From contig NZ_CADESW010000001.1 in NCBI RefSeq assembly GCF_902830275.1, positions 62,001-126,000 on the forward strand: a DNA stretch of 64,000 nucleotides. Direction: 5' to 3'. The notes beneath the pieces were generated by a model. That model worked only from the letters and a program-made list of their open reading frames with translations, was not told the DNA's origin and searched no databases. Both the position numbers and the translations under genes were made by a program. Positions 26,566 through 35,217 of the stretch are shown piece after piece. This DNA is from Burkholderia stagnalis. GTDB taxonomy: Bacteria > Pseudomonadota > Gammaproteobacteria > Burkholderiales > Burkholderiaceae. Position 1 is the first letter of the stretch, and every line of letters starts with the position of its first letter.

Positions 26566-27894
26566 ATGCGCGAACCCCGATACCGATCGATCGTCGACGA
26601 CTTCGCGGCACGGATCCACGCGGGCCGGCTGCCGCCCGGCGCGCAGTTGCCGACCGTGCGCGCGCTGATGAAGCAGCACGGCATCGCGCTCGCAACCGCC
26701 GCGCGCGTCTATGCGGAGCTCGAGGCGATCGGCCTCGTCGTCGGCGAGACCGGGCGCGGCACGTTCGTGCGCGATACGTCGCTGCCGCGCGGCCTCGGCC
26801 TCGAACAGCACCCTGCCCGCGCGGACGCGATCGACCTGACGTTCAACTATCCGTCGCTGCCCGGCCAGGTCGAGCTGCTGCGCAGCGGGCTGCGCAGCCT
26901 CGCCGCGTCGGGCGACCTCGACGCGCTGCTGCATTCGGCGCCGCAGGGCGGCCGGCCGCACGAACGGCAGACCGTCGCCAAACATCTGCGCAACCGCGGC
27001 ATCCGCGTGCCCGGCGAGCAGGTGCTGATCGTCAACGGCGCGCAGCAGGGTCTCGCGATCGTCGCAATGGCCTTGCTGCAGCCGGGCGACGTCATCGCCG
27101 TCGACGCGCTCACCTACCCCGGCATGAAGGCGCTCGCCCATGCGCATCGGCTCGAACTGGCGCCGGTGCCGGCGCTCCCGGGCGGCGGCATGGATCTCGA
27201 ACGGCTCGCGGCGCTGTGCGCGAGGCGGCCGGTGCGCGCGGTCTACACGATGCCGACGCTGCACAACCCGCTCGGCGCGGTCATGGGCGAGCCGGACCGC
27301 CGGCGCCTGGCGGCGCTGGCCGAGCGGCACGACCTGCTGATCGTCGAGGACGGCGCGTATGCGTTCCTCGCGGAGCCCGCGCCGCCACCGCTGTTCACGC
27401 TCGCGCCGGATCGCACGGTCTACGTGTCCGGCCTGTCGAAGAGCGTGGCATCGGGGTTGCGGCTCGGCTTCGTTGCCGCGCCGCCGCGCTGGGTGCCGCT
27501 GCTCGAACGCGCGATCCGCGTCTCGACGTGGAACACGCCGTCGCTGACGGTCGCGCTCGCGTGCCAGTGGATCGAGCAAGGCGTCGTCGATACGCTCGAG
27601 GAGCAAAAGCGCGACGATGCGCGCAGCAGGCAGGCGCTCGCGCGGCGGATGCTGCGCGGCGGCGCGCTGCTCGCGCACCCGTCGTCGTACTACGTGTGGC
27701 TGATGCTGCCCGACCATCTGCGCGCGGACGACGTCGCGGCCGCACTCGAACGCGACGGCGTGCGCGTGACGACCGCCGAGCCGTTCGCGACGACGGCCAG
27801 CACGCCGCAGGCGCTGCGCATCGCACTCGGCTCGATCTCGATGGATGCGCTCGAAGCGGCGCTGGGGCGGGTGCGGCGCGCGGCAATCGGCTGA
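26566..27894 (+). CDS. MocR-family (GntR + aminotransferase) regulator
   Basis: A 442-residue protein: GntR winged helix (about 1-70; LPTVRALMKQHGIALATAARVYAELE) joined to a fold-type I aminotransferase domain (90-440). The PLP Lys is Lys292 (SGLSKSVASG), and TMPTLHNPLG is typical of the cofactor site. MocR regulators sense PLP and an amino compound. It is divergent from the LysE-type exporter and probably controls it through the direct repeats upstream. Confidence 0.88.
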   Translation: MREPRYRSIVDDFAARIHAGRLPPGAQLPTVRALMKQHGIALATAARVYAELEAIGLVVGETGRGTFVRDTSLPRGLGLEQHPARADAIDLTFNYPSLPGQVELLRSGLRSLAASGDLDALLHSAPQGGRPHERQTVAKHLRNRGIRVPGEQVLIVNGAQQGLAIVAMALLQPGDVIAVDALTYPGMKALAHAHRLELAPVPALPGGGMDLERLAALCARRPVRAVYTMPTLHNPLGAVMGEPDRRRLAALAERHDLLIVEDGAYAFLAEPAPPPLFTLAPDRTVYVSGLSKSVASGLRLGFVAAPPRWVPLLERAIRVSTWNTPSLTVALACQWIEQGVVDTLEEQKRDDARSRQALARRMLRGGALLAHPSSYYVWLMLPDHLRADDVAAALERDGVRVTTAEPFATTASTPQALRIALGSISMDALEAALGRVRRAAIG

Positions 27895-27920
27895 CGGCCG
27901 CGGTATTTGCAAGCGGCCTG

Positions 27921-28535
27921 CTAGATCAGCCCGCGCCCGCGCAGTTCATCGGCGAGCCGCGCGGCATCGACGAAGCGATAGCCGAGCAGCCCCGCGTCGA
28001 CCGCGCCGGCGACGTTCGCATCCGTATCGTCGATGAACAGCGTCGTGTCAGGCCGCGCGCCGAGCTGCGCGACGCAGCCGAGATACGCCTGCGCGGCCGG
28101 CTTGGCCGCGCCGAACGACGCGGACGCGAATACATGCGCGCCGAACAGCCGTGCGACCGGCGGATTCAGATAGTCGAGATGATCGGTGACGAGCCGGCAG
28201 TTGTTCGTGAGCACCGCGATCGGACGCCGCTCGGCCACCCGCGCGGCGAGCGCGAGCGTCTCGGCGTTCGGCGTGATCGACGCGCGACGGGCATCGAGCC
28301 ACGCGTCGCGGCTCACGCGGCATGCGAGCAGGCTGCCGAGCGCGTCCAGGTAGGCGGCCGGCGTGAGCTCGCCGGCATCGGCGCGCGCTTCGAGGCCCGA
28401 CTCCCAGATCGCATGGCGGATCGCGTCGGGCGGCCGGCCCGTGAGCACCGACAGGCGCGCGACCCGCGCCGCGCGATCGTAGTGCGTGAGCACCCCTTCC
28501 ATGTCGAACACCACCCATGCGATCGGCAAGCTCAT
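27921..28535 (-). CDS. HAD-superfamily phosphatase
   Basis: A 204-residue HAD hydrolase. Motif I is VVFDMEGVL (Asp nucleophile; the +2 residue is Glu instead of the usual Asp), motif II LTNNC, Lys in GAAKPA and motif IV FIDDTDANV. The second acidic residue being Glu may affect metal or leaving-group chemistry. The cap is of the alpha-helical C1 type (residues 16-90). Closest in layout to YihX-like sugar phosphatases. Substrate unknown. Confidence 0.82.
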   Translation of the reverse strand: MSLPIAWVVFDMEGVLTHYDRAARVARLSVLTGRPPDAIRHAIWESGLEARADAGELTPAAYLDALGSLLACRVSRDAWLDARRASITPNAETLALAARVAERRPIAVLTNNCRLVTDHLDYLNPPVARLFGAHVFASASFGAAKPAAQAYLGCVAQLGARPDTTLFIDDTDANVAGAVDAGLLGYRFVDAARLADELRGRGLI

Positions 28536-28601
28536 GGCGCCTCCTCGGGCCGCAAAGCGATCGAACGACGATACAGCACGACCGAAAGCCGCGCGCCTCG
28601 C

Positions 28602-29036
28602 TTAGTCGCCGCCCGCGCCGGCCTGCTTCGCGCGGCGCGCGGGCGGGCGATGCTCCACGACGCGCAGCAGCTTCTGGAACGTCGGACATTGCAGATGGCT
28701 CGGCGCCGGGCAGGCCGCCGCGTGCCGCAGGCCGTCGCGCACCGCGCTGAGCCGGTGGATCGTGCGGTCCAGCTCGTCGGCCTTCGCGTCGAGCTTCGCG
28801 CGGTCGATCGCGGGTGCGCCGCCCGCGCCGAGCATCGCGCCGATCTCGTCGAGCGAGAAGCCGGCCTCGCGGCCGAGCGCGATCAGCGCGAGCCGCTGCA
28901 ACACCCCCTGATCGTATTGCCGGCGCAGGCCGCGACGCCCGTTCGACACGATCAGCCCTTTTTCCTCGTAGTAGCGCAGCGTCGACGCAGGCAACCCCGC
29001 GCGTTGCGTGACGTCGGCGATATCAAGACTGCTCAT
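28602..29036 (-). CDS. MerR-family transcriptional regulator
   Basis: A 144-residue MerR protein: HTH with the signature LPASTLRYYEEKGLI, then the dimerisation helix (DRAKLDAKADELDRTI) and a C-terminal ACPAPSHLQCPTF segment with two Cys eight residues apart, which could bind a metal or sense redox state. It is divergent from the DUF2938 gene, and a MerR-type promoter for that gene begins 3 bp from this start. Confidence 0.85.
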   Translation of the reverse strand: MSSLDIADVTQRAGLPASTLRYYEEKGLIVSNGRRGLRRQYDQGVLQRLALIALGREAGFSLDEIGAMLGAGGAPAIDRAKLDAKADELDRTIHRLSAVRDGLRHAAACPAPSHLQCPTFQKLLRVVEHRPPARRAKQAGAGGD

Positions 29037-29038
29037 GC

Positions 29039-29069
29039 TTGACCTCAAGGGAACTTGAAGTTGCAAGAT
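29039..29069 (+). promoter_or_regulatory. MerR-type promoter with 19-bp spacer
   Basis: TTGACC (29039-29044), a 19-bp spacer and CAAGAT (29064-29069) form a plus-strand promoter. The spacer holds a near-perfect inverted repeat, ACCTCAAG-GGAA-CTTGAAGT (one mismatch). Overlong spacers with a central dyad are the hallmark of MerR-activated promoters. It drives the small leader and the DUF2938 gene. Confidence 0.75.
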
Positions 29070-29105
29070 AGCCGCTCGCTCCCTTTGGAACAAGGTGGAA
29101 TTACG

Positions 29106-29183
29106 ATGACATCGATTCGAACCCTGCGGCGCGCGGGCCTGCCCGGCGCCTTTCACCCGGCAAACGCCGGGGGCGCACGATGA
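29106..29183 (+). CDS. 25-residue leader peptide coupled to the DUF2938 gene
   Basis: ATG at 29106 is preceded by AAGGTGG with good spacing. The 25-codon frame ends in a TGA that overlaps the ATG of the next gene (ATGA at 29180-29183). The peptide is basic and shows no known motif. Because it has its own ribosome binding site and the junction is coupled, it is probably translated. Confidence 0.5.
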   Translation: MTSIRTLRRAGLPGAFHPANAGGAR

Positions 29184-29680
29184 GCGGCACGGCCGACGCC
29201 CTGTTCCGCCTGCTGCTGGTCGGCGCGGGCGGCACGCTCGTGCTGGATCTGTGGACGCTGTTCCGGCAGCACGTGTTCGGCATTCCGTCGCTCGATTACG
29301 CGCTGGTCGGCCGCTGGCTCGGCCACATGCCGGCGGGCCGGTTCCGGCATGCGTCCATCGTTGCGGCGGCGCCGGTGCCGTACGAGCGCGCGGCCGGCTG
29401 GTTCGCCCATTACGCGATCGGCGTCGCGTTCGCGGCCCTGCCCGTCGCGATCGCGGGAACCGGATGGCTGCGCGCGCCGACGCTGCTGCCCGCGCTCGCT
29501 GCCGGCCTCGTCAGCGTGGCCGCGCCGTTCTTCGTGATGCAGCCGGCATTCGGCTTCGGCATCGCCGCCGCGCGCACGCCGCAGCCGGGCGTCGCGCGAC
29601 GCCGCAGCCTCGTCGCGCACCTGACCTACGGGGTGGGGCTCTATGTGGCGGCGCGCGTGGTGGTCGACGTCATGCCGTGA
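29180..29680 (+). CDS. DUF2938 membrane protein
   Basis: A 166-residue membrane protein with four predicted segments, including LLLVGAGGTLVLDLWTLF at the start and the conserved GRWLGHMPAGRFRH. This pattern is that of DUF2938, function unknown. It is under a MerR-type promoter divergent from a MerR regulator with a Cys pair, so it may respond to a metal or oxidant. Confidence 0.78.
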   Translation: MSGTADALFRLLLVGAGGTLVLDLWTLFRQHVFGIPSLDYALVGRWLGHMPAGRFRHASIVAAAPVPYERAAGWFAHYAIGVAFAALPVAIAGTGWLRAPTLLPALAAGLVSVAAPFFVMQPAFGFGIAAARTPQPGVARRRSLVAHLTYGVGLYVAARVVVDVMP

Positions 29681-29722
29681 CGCGCAGCGCCGGCGCCGCA
29701 TCGGCAGCCGGCGTGCCCGCCG

Positions 29723-29845
29723 TCACGCCCCGCTGCTGTCGATCAGGTTGCCGCGCACCCGCCCGAGCAGGCCGATCAGCGTGTCGCGCTCGTCCTGCGC
29801 GAGGCCGGCAGCGCGGACGTGGCGCACGCGGCGATGGATTGACGC
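29723..29845 (-). pseudogene. Remnant of a MarR-family regulator (C-terminal end only)
   Basis: On the minus strand, in the same frame as and just downstream of the CoA-transferase stop, a stretch ends with AQDERDTLIGLLGRVRGN and a few more residues before a stop at 29723. It matches the C-terminal helix of MarR regulators (DERDTLxxLLxRV). No DNA-binding domain or start remains; an in-frame stop, that of the CoA-transferase, bounds it at 29876. It is taken as the leftover of a deletion. Confidence 0.5.
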
Positions 29846-29875
29846 GCGCCCGCGGCGCGCGTCGGAGCGGCAGGG

Positions 29876-31390
29876 TCAGCCCTTCATCGACCCGGTCCGC
29901 ACGAACCGCTCGTGCCACGACAGCGCTTCGCCGAGCAGGTGCGGCGTCTGCTTGCCGAAGCTCTCGCGGCACGCGCGCTCGAAGTAGTCCTCGAGCATCG
30001 GCCGGAAATCCGGATGCGCGCAGGTCGCGATGATCTTGCGCGCGCGCTGCTTCGGCGACAGGCCGCGCAGGTCGGCAAGGCCCTGCTCGGTGACGACCAC
30101 CGCGACGTCGTGCTCGGTGTGGTCGACGTGGCTCGCCATCGGCACGATCCGCGAGATCGCGCCGCCCTTCGCGGTGCTCGCCGACATGAAGCACGACAGG
30201 TAGCCGTTGCGCGCGAAGTCGCCCGAGCCGCCGATGCCGTTCTGGATCTTCGTGCCCATCACGTGCGTCGAGTTCACGTTGCCGTAGATGTCGGCCTCGA
30301 TCATCCCGTTCATCGCGATGCAGCCGAGCCGGCGCACGAGTTCCGGGTGGTTGCTGATCTCCTGCGGACGCAGCACGATCTTCTCGCGGAACATCGCGAT
30401 TTCATCGGCGAAGCGCTTCACCGCATCGGGGCTCAGCGACAGCGCGGTGGCCGACGCGAAGCTCAGCGTGCCGTCGGCGAGCAGGTCGAGCATGCCGTCC
30501 TGGATCACTTCGGTGTACGCGGCGAGGTTCGAGAAGCCGGCCGAGCTGAGCTCCGCGAGCACCGCGTTCGTGATGTTGCCGACGCCCGACTGCAGCGGCA
30601 GCAGGTTTTCCGGCAGGCGGCCGCGCTTCACTTCGTGGCGCAGGAAATCGATCAGCTGCCCCGCGATCTGCTTCGACGTCTCGTCCGGCGCGGAGAACGC
30701 GTTGCTGCGATCCGGCGCGTCGGTCTCGACGATCGCGACGATCTTGTCGGCCGGGCAGCGCAGGTACGGCTCGCCGATCCGGTCGTCGCTCTTCGTCAGC
30801 GGAATCGGCTTGCGGTGCGGCGGCAGCGCAGTGCCGTAATAGATGTCGTGCATCCCGTCGAGGCCGAGCGGCTGGCGCGAATTGACCTCGAGAATCACGT
30901 GCTTCGCCTGCTCGAGCCACGTCTTGTTGTTGCCGACCGATGCGGACGGGATCAGCAGCCCGTCCTCGCGAATGCCCGCGACTTCGATGATCGCGACGTC
31001 GAGTTCGCCGAACAGCCCGAACCACGCGTATTGCGCGACGTGGCTCAGGTGGATGTCCTGATAGTCGACTTCGCCGGCGTTGATCTTGTCGCGCAGCGTC
31101 GGGTCCGACTGGTACGGCAGCCGCATCGAGATGCCGTTCGTGCGGGCGAGCGCGCCGTCGAGTTCGGGCGCGGTGGACGCGCCCGTCAGCACGTTGATGC
31201 GGAAGTCTTCGCCGCGTGCCTGCGTTGCCTCGATGTGCGCGGCGAGCGCGGCCGGCACGGCTTTCGGGTAGCCCGAGCCGGTGAAGCCGCTCATGGCGAC
31301 GGTCATGCCGGGACGGATCAGGGCGGCGGCTTCGTCGGCGGTGCGGACGAGCGAACGCAGGGCGGGGGCAAGAATGCGTGATGAGGACAT
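29876..31390 (-). CDS. Acetyl-CoA hydrolase / succinyl-CoA:acetate CoA-transferase family
   Basis: A 504-residue protein of the Ach1/ScpC (Cat1-like) family. It starts with SLVRTADEAAALIRPGMTVAMSGFTGSGYPKAVP, has LPLQSGVGNITNAVL and the active-site region YTEVIQDGMLDLL, with the Glu of this segment a plausible CoA-ester nucleophile, and ends in the acetyl-CoA hydrolase C-terminal domain (GGSGDFARNGYLS). It transfers CoA between short acyl groups and acetate or succinate. It stands alone on the minus strand. Confidence 0.9.
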   Translation of the reverse strand: MSSSRILAPALRSLVRTADEAAALIRPGMTVAMSGFTGSGYPKAVPAALAAHIEATQARGEDFRINVLTGASTAPELDGALARTNGISMRLPYQSDPTLRDKINAGEVDYQDIHLSHVAQYAWFGLFGELDVAIIEVAGIREDGLLIPSASVGNNKTWLEQAKHVILEVNSRQPLGLDGMHDIYYGTALPPHRKPIPLTKSDDRIGEPYLRCPADKIVAIVETDAPDRSNAFSAPDETSKQIAGQLIDFLRHEVKRGRLPENLLPLQSGVGNITNAVLAELSSAGFSNLAAYTEVIQDGMLDLLADGTLSFASATALSLSPDAVKRFADEIAMFREKIVLRPQEISNHPELVRRLGCIAMNGMIEADIYGNVNSTHVMGTKIQNGIGGSGDFARNGYLSCFMSASTAKGGAISRIVPMASHVDHTEHDVAVVVTEQGLADLRGLSPKQRARKIIATCAHPDFRPMLEDYFERACRESFGKQTPHLLGEALSWHERFVRTGSMKG

Positions 31391-31925
31391 GGCAGATTTC
31401 GAACGCGTTTTGGTCTGTCGTTGACGCCGCGGGGGGTGTCTCCTGAGCGGCGTGAAACCCTTGGGGCCGCGATCGGCGGCCGGCACCACAGGTACGGGTC
31501 GAGTATCGCAGAGGCGGCCTCCGCGAAATGTCTGCCGGATGCAAAAGACCCTTCCTGAATTTGCCGGATATCGAACGGCCGTTCTGTGACAGGCGGCGCG
31601 CCAGCGCAGGCGCCGGATTGTCGGCCTGCGACCGGTGCGCCGGCATGATCCGCGTCAAGGATTGCGGCATCCGCGATCGGAAAAACGACATCGGCCGCGC
31701 GCCGCCACCTGCCGCCCGCCCCCCCATATGCGCGGACGGCGCGCCTTGCGCAAGCGTGCCCCGGCGACCACACTTGACGGTGTCGCGCAAGTGCCTTGCG
31801 CAAAACCGCTGTTTACGCGCCGGAAATGCCCGCGCGCCCCTTCTGCAACGCCCGGTAACACCGGATAATGTCAGGAGATTGAACGGAAAAAAGCAGCAAC
31901 TTACAAATCCGTATATATTTCGCCG
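31391..31925. other. Long divergent promoter region with clustered TTGCGCAA palindromes
   Basis: 535 bp separate the CoA-transferase from the phosphonate cluster. No gene is supported. CTTGCGCAAG (31745-31754) is a perfect palindrome; TTGCGCAA recurs at 31796-31803, exactly 50 bp on, and its half GCGCAAG (31785-31791) pairs with CTTGCGC (31795-31801) to make another dyad. These are candidate operators for the cluster. The stretch from 31860 to 31925 is AT-rich and contains GATAAT (31864); the first gene has no visible Shine-Dalgarno. Confidence 0.5.
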
Positions 31926-32606
31926 ATGGACCAAAGAAAAACCGCCAAACACCCCGAGCCACCGCTACCCCGCACATGGGACGCGCGGCTCGCGCGCTCG
32001 CTCGTCCGGCCGCTCGTCGATACGCCGGTCACCCCGAATCACCTCACCACCGTCCGCCTGCTGATCGGCCTCGCCGGCGCCTGGTGCCTTGCGCAGGGCG
32101 GCTTCGCGTGGAGCAATGCCGGCGCGTTCCTGATCGTGCTGTCCAACTTCGTCGACCATACGGACGGCGAACTCGCGCGCATCAGCGGCAAGTCCAGCAA
32201 GATCGGGCATTTTTACGACCTCGCGGCGGACGCGCTCGTCACGATCGCGCTGTTCGTCAGCATGGGCATGGGCATCGTCGCCCAGGGCGGCCAGATGGCC
32301 GCGCCGCCGGTGCTGCTCGGCACGGCCGCCGGCGCGGCGGTCGCGCTGATCTTCTATCTGCGCATGCGCATCGAATCGTTCGCCGGCAAGGCCGGCACGA
32401 AGCAGGCGTTCGTCGGCGGCTTCGAGACCGAGGACGTCCTTTACCTGCTGCCGCTCGTGACGCTCACGAACGGCGTCGAGCCGTTCCTCCTCGCGGCGTC
32501 GATCGGCGCGCCGCTGTTCGCCGCGTGGGTCGTGATCGACTGGTGGCGCATCGTCCGGCGCGGCACCCTGCCGCAGACCCCAACCGAAATCCAGGCAAGC
32601 AAATGA
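31926..32606 (+). CDS. CDP-alcohol phosphatidyltransferase family protein
   Basis: A 226-residue membrane enzyme with the exact CDP-alcohol phosphotransferase motif D80-G81-x2-A84-R85-x8-G94-x3-D98-x3-D102 and about five to six membrane segments. It transfers a CMP-linked headgroup or lipid alcohol. Placed first in a seven-gene phosphonate operon, it is expected to join CMP-aminoethylphosphonate to a diacylglycerol-like lipid, or CDP-diacylglycerol to a phosphonate alcohol; this is inference. It overlaps the next gene (ATGA). No ribosome binding site is visible before 31926. Confidence 0.87.
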   Translation: MDQRKTAKHPEPPLPRTWDARLARSLVRPLVDTPVTPNHLTTVRLLIGLAGAWCLAQGGFAWSNAGAFLIVLSNFVDHTDGELARISGKSSKIGHFYDLAADALVTIALFVSMGMGIVAQGGQMAAPPVLLGTAAGAAVALIFYLRMRIESFAGKAGTKQAFVGGFETEDVLYLLPLVTLTNGVEPFLLAASIGAPLFAAWVVIDWWRIVRRGTLPQTPTEIQASK

Positions 32607-33409
32607 CTTCTAGCACGCGCGACGATTCCGTGCTGACCCCGGCACGCCCCGCGCCCGTGCGCGCGGCGGCCACCCCCGACCGCACCGTGGCCGACGCCGT
32701 CGGCCGGCTCGACGTCGGCCGCCTGCGCGACGACTACACGCGCCAGGGGTCGTTCCTGTACCTCGACGCCTTCCTGCCGCCCGACGCGCACGCGAAGCTC
32801 GCGGATGCCGCGCGCACGCTGCAGGCCGACCTCAACCGCAATTACCTGCCCGGCCACAAGCAGGGCGGCAGCGTGAGCCGCCACACGATCGACGCGAAGG
32901 CGCCGTACATCGCCGAGCTGTACCGTTCGAAGGCGCTGATCGGCTTCCTCGAGAAGCTCACGGGCGACACGCTGCTGCTGTCGCCGGACGACGATCCGCA
33001 CGCATACGCGCTGTATTACTACACGAAGCCGGGCGACCACATCGGCTGGCACTACGACACGTCGTACTACGACGGCCGCCGCTACACGCTGCTGATCGGC
33101 GTGATCGACGATTCGTCGTGCCGCCTCGATTACGAACTGCATACGCGCAACCCGGACGTCGCCGACGAGCCCGGCTCGGTGCAGATCGCCGACGGCGGCA
33201 TCGTGCTGTTCGACGGCGACAAGCTGCGCCACCGCGTCACGCCGATGGGCCAGAACGAAATGCGCGTGTCGCTCACGTTCGAATACGTGACCGACCCCGG
33301 CATGCGGCCGTGGAAGCGCTTCATCTCGAACATGAAGGACGCGATCGCGTATTTCGGTTTCCGCCAGGTGTTCAAGCAACTGGCGTCGCGACGCGCGACG
33401 GGCTCATGA
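32603..33409 (+). CDS. 2-Oxoglutarate/Fe(II)-dependent oxygenase
   Basis: A 268-residue protein with the facial triad His150-x-Asp152 (GWHYDTS) and His210 (LRHRV), plus Arg221 for 2-oxoglutarate, in the double-stranded beta-helix layout. It would hydroxylate a substrate; in this cluster the natural candidates are the phosphonate headgroup (for example at C1) or the lipid chain. It overlaps both neighbours by 4 bp. Family alone does not name the substrate. Confidence 0.85.
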   Translation: MTSSTRDDSVLTPARPAPVRAAATPDRTVADAVGRLDVGRLRDDYTRQGSFLYLDAFLPPDAHAKLADAARTLQADLNRNYLPGHKQGGSVSRHTIDAKAPYIAELYRSKALIGFLEKLTGDTLLLSPDDDPHAYALYYYTKPGDHIGWHYDTSYYDGRRYTLLIGVIDDSSCRLDYELHTRNPDVADEPGSVQIADGGIVLFDGDKLRHRVTPMGQNEMRVSLTFEYVTDPGMRPWKRFISNMKDAIAYFGFRQVFKQLASRRATGS

Positions 33410-34407
33410 CACGCGCCGGCATGATCCTGCTGTCCCTCGGGACGGCGCTGTTCGTAGCCCTGCTCGCATGGCAGGGCGTCGGCGCGGTCGCGTCGACGTT
33501 TCTCGCGGCCGGCTGGGGGCTCGCGCTCGTCGCGGCGTTCCACGTCGTGCCGCTCGCGATCGACGCGGTGGCGATCTCGGTGATGTTCCGCAAGGGCGAC
33601 CCCGGCGCCGAGCTCGGCAATGCGCTGCGCGCGCGCTGGGTCGGCGAATCGGTGAACAGCCTGCTGCCCGCCGGGCAGATCGGCGGGCCGGTGCTGATGG
33701 TGCGCTATCTCGCGCAGCGCGGCACCCGGATGGCGGATGCCGCCGCGGCGATCACCGTCAGCACGACGATGCAGGCGCTCGCTCAAATGGTGTTCGCGCT
33801 GCTCGGCATCGCCGCGTTCAGCATGGTCGCGACGCATGAATCGGCCGCGCACCTGCGCACGCCGGCGCTGATCGCCACCGGCGTGCTCGGCGGCTGCGCG
33901 CTGCTGTTCTATGCCGCGCAGCGGCGCGGGCTGTTCGGCCGCGGCCTGCGCGTCGCGTCGAAGCTGCTCGGCCCGCGCGACTGGTCGTCGCTCGCGACCC
34001 GCGCGGACGCGATCGACGAGGCGGTCGGCACGCTGTACCGCGACCGCCGCAAGGTGGCGTCGACCTTCGCGCTGAGCCTCGTCGGCTGGATCGTGGGCAC
34101 CGCCGAAGTGTGGCTCGCGCTCCATTTCCTCGGGCATCCGGTAAGCTGGCTCGACGCGCTGCTGCTCGAAAGCGTCGGCCAGGCGATCCGCGGTGCCGCC
34201 TTCGCGATCCCCGGATCGCTCGGCGCGCAGGAAGGCGGCTACCTGCTGCTCGCGCCGCTCGTCGGCCTGCCGCCCGAGGCCGCGCTCGCGCTGTCGCTCG
34301 CAAAGCGCGCGCGCGAACTCGCGCTCGGCCTGCCCGGCCTGCTCTACCTGCATTTCAGTGAACGAAACTGGCAGCGGCGCCGTGCGCCGCAGCCCCTCGC
34401 CGACTGA
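33406..34407 (+). CDS. Lysyl-PG-synthase-type integral membrane protein (UPF0104, flippase-like)
   Basis: A 333-residue membrane protein with about eight segments, matching the flippase-like UPF0104 / HpnL / MprF N-terminal family: WVGESVNSLLPAGQIGGPVLMVRYL and ESVGQAIRGAAFAIPGSLGAQEGGYLLLAPL. MprF's similar domain moves lipids with modified headgroups across the membrane. Here it could flip a phosphonolipid to the outer leaflet. It overlaps the oxygenase gene by 4 bp. Confidence 0.85.
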   Translation: MTRAGMILLSLGTALFVALLAWQGVGAVASTFLAAGWGLALVAAFHVVPLAIDAVAISVMFRKGDPGAELGNALRARWVGESVNSLLPAGQIGGPVLMVRYLAQRGTRMADAAAAITVSTTMQALAQMVFALLGIAAFSMVATHESAAHLRTPALIATGVLGGCALLFYAAQRRGLFGRGLRVASKLLGPRDWSSLATRADAIDEAVGTLYRDRRKVASTFALSLVGWIVGTAEVWLALHFLGHPVSWLDALLLESVGQAIRGAAFAIPGSLGAQEGGYLLLAPLVGLPPEAALALSLAKRARELALGLPGLLYLHFSERNWQRRRAPQPLAD

Positions 34408-34449
34408 TCGGACACCCGTCGATCGGTCGTTTTTTTGGTTGGAGAACAC

Positions 34450-35217
34450 ATGCGAGCCATCATTCTTGCGGCAGGCCTCGGCTTGCGCCTGCAACAACCG
34501 CCCGAAGCGCAGTTTCCGAAGTGCCTGCTGCGCTTTGACGACGTATCGCTGCTCGAGCGCCATCTGCGCGTGCTCGACGCAGCGGGCGTCGACGAGATCG
34601 TGCTCGGGCTCGGCTTCCAGCACGAGAAAGTCGAGCAGGAACTGAAGCGCCTCGGCCGCCAGGCCGAAATCGTGATCAACGACCGCTACGACCTCGGCAG
34701 CGTGCTGACCGTGCACACCGTCGCCGACGCGATGACGCGCGGCGGCGACGTGCTGCTGATGGACGCCGACGTGCTGTACGACGAAAGCATCCTGCACGCG
34801 CTCGTGGCCAACCCCGACCAGCCGGTCGACCGCCTGCTGATCGACCGCGATTTCGAGGCGGGCGACGAGCCCGTCAAGCTGTGCCTGAAGAACGGCGTGC
34901 CGGTCGAGCTGCGCAAGCAGCTCGCGGTCGACCTCGCGTACGACACGATCGGCGAATCGGTCGGCTTCTTCCGCTTCACCGAAGGCACCGCGCGCCGCCT
35001 CGCGGCGATCGTCGCGGGCTACGTCGACAGCGGCCGCGCGAACATGCCGCACGAGGAAGCCGTGCGCGACCTGCTGCTCGAAGGCGGCCACTCGTTCGAC
35101 GTCGCCGACGTCACGGGCGCGCCGTGGATCGAGATCGATTTCCCGAACGATGTCGCGCGCGCCGCGCAGGACGTCCTCCCCCTGATTCAACGCACCACCG
35201 CCGGAGCCGCACGATGA
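34450..35217 (+). CDS. Nucleotidyltransferase (LicC/sugar-phosphate NTase family)
   Basis: A 255-residue nucleotidyltransferase with the N-terminal nucleotide loop LAAGLGLRL, Lys in FPKCLL and DADV as metal site. TTGGAGA lies 6-7 bp upstream of the start. It is separate from, and partly redundant with, the NTase domain fused to PEP mutase in the next gene, with which it overlaps by 4 bp. It may activate a second headgroup or sugar. Confidence 0.85.
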   Translation: MRAIILAAGLGLRLQQPPEAQFPKCLLRFDDVSLLERHLRVLDAAGVDEIVLGLGFQHEKVEQELKRLGRQAEIVINDRYDLGSVLTVHTVADAMTRGGDVLLMDADVLYDESILHALVANPDQPVDRLLIDRDFEAGDEPVKLCLKNGVPVELRKQLAVDLAYDTIGESVGFFRFTEGTARRLAAIVAGYVDSGRANMPHEEAVRDLLLEGGHSFDVADVTGAPWIEIDFPNDVARAAQDVLPLIQRTTAGAAR

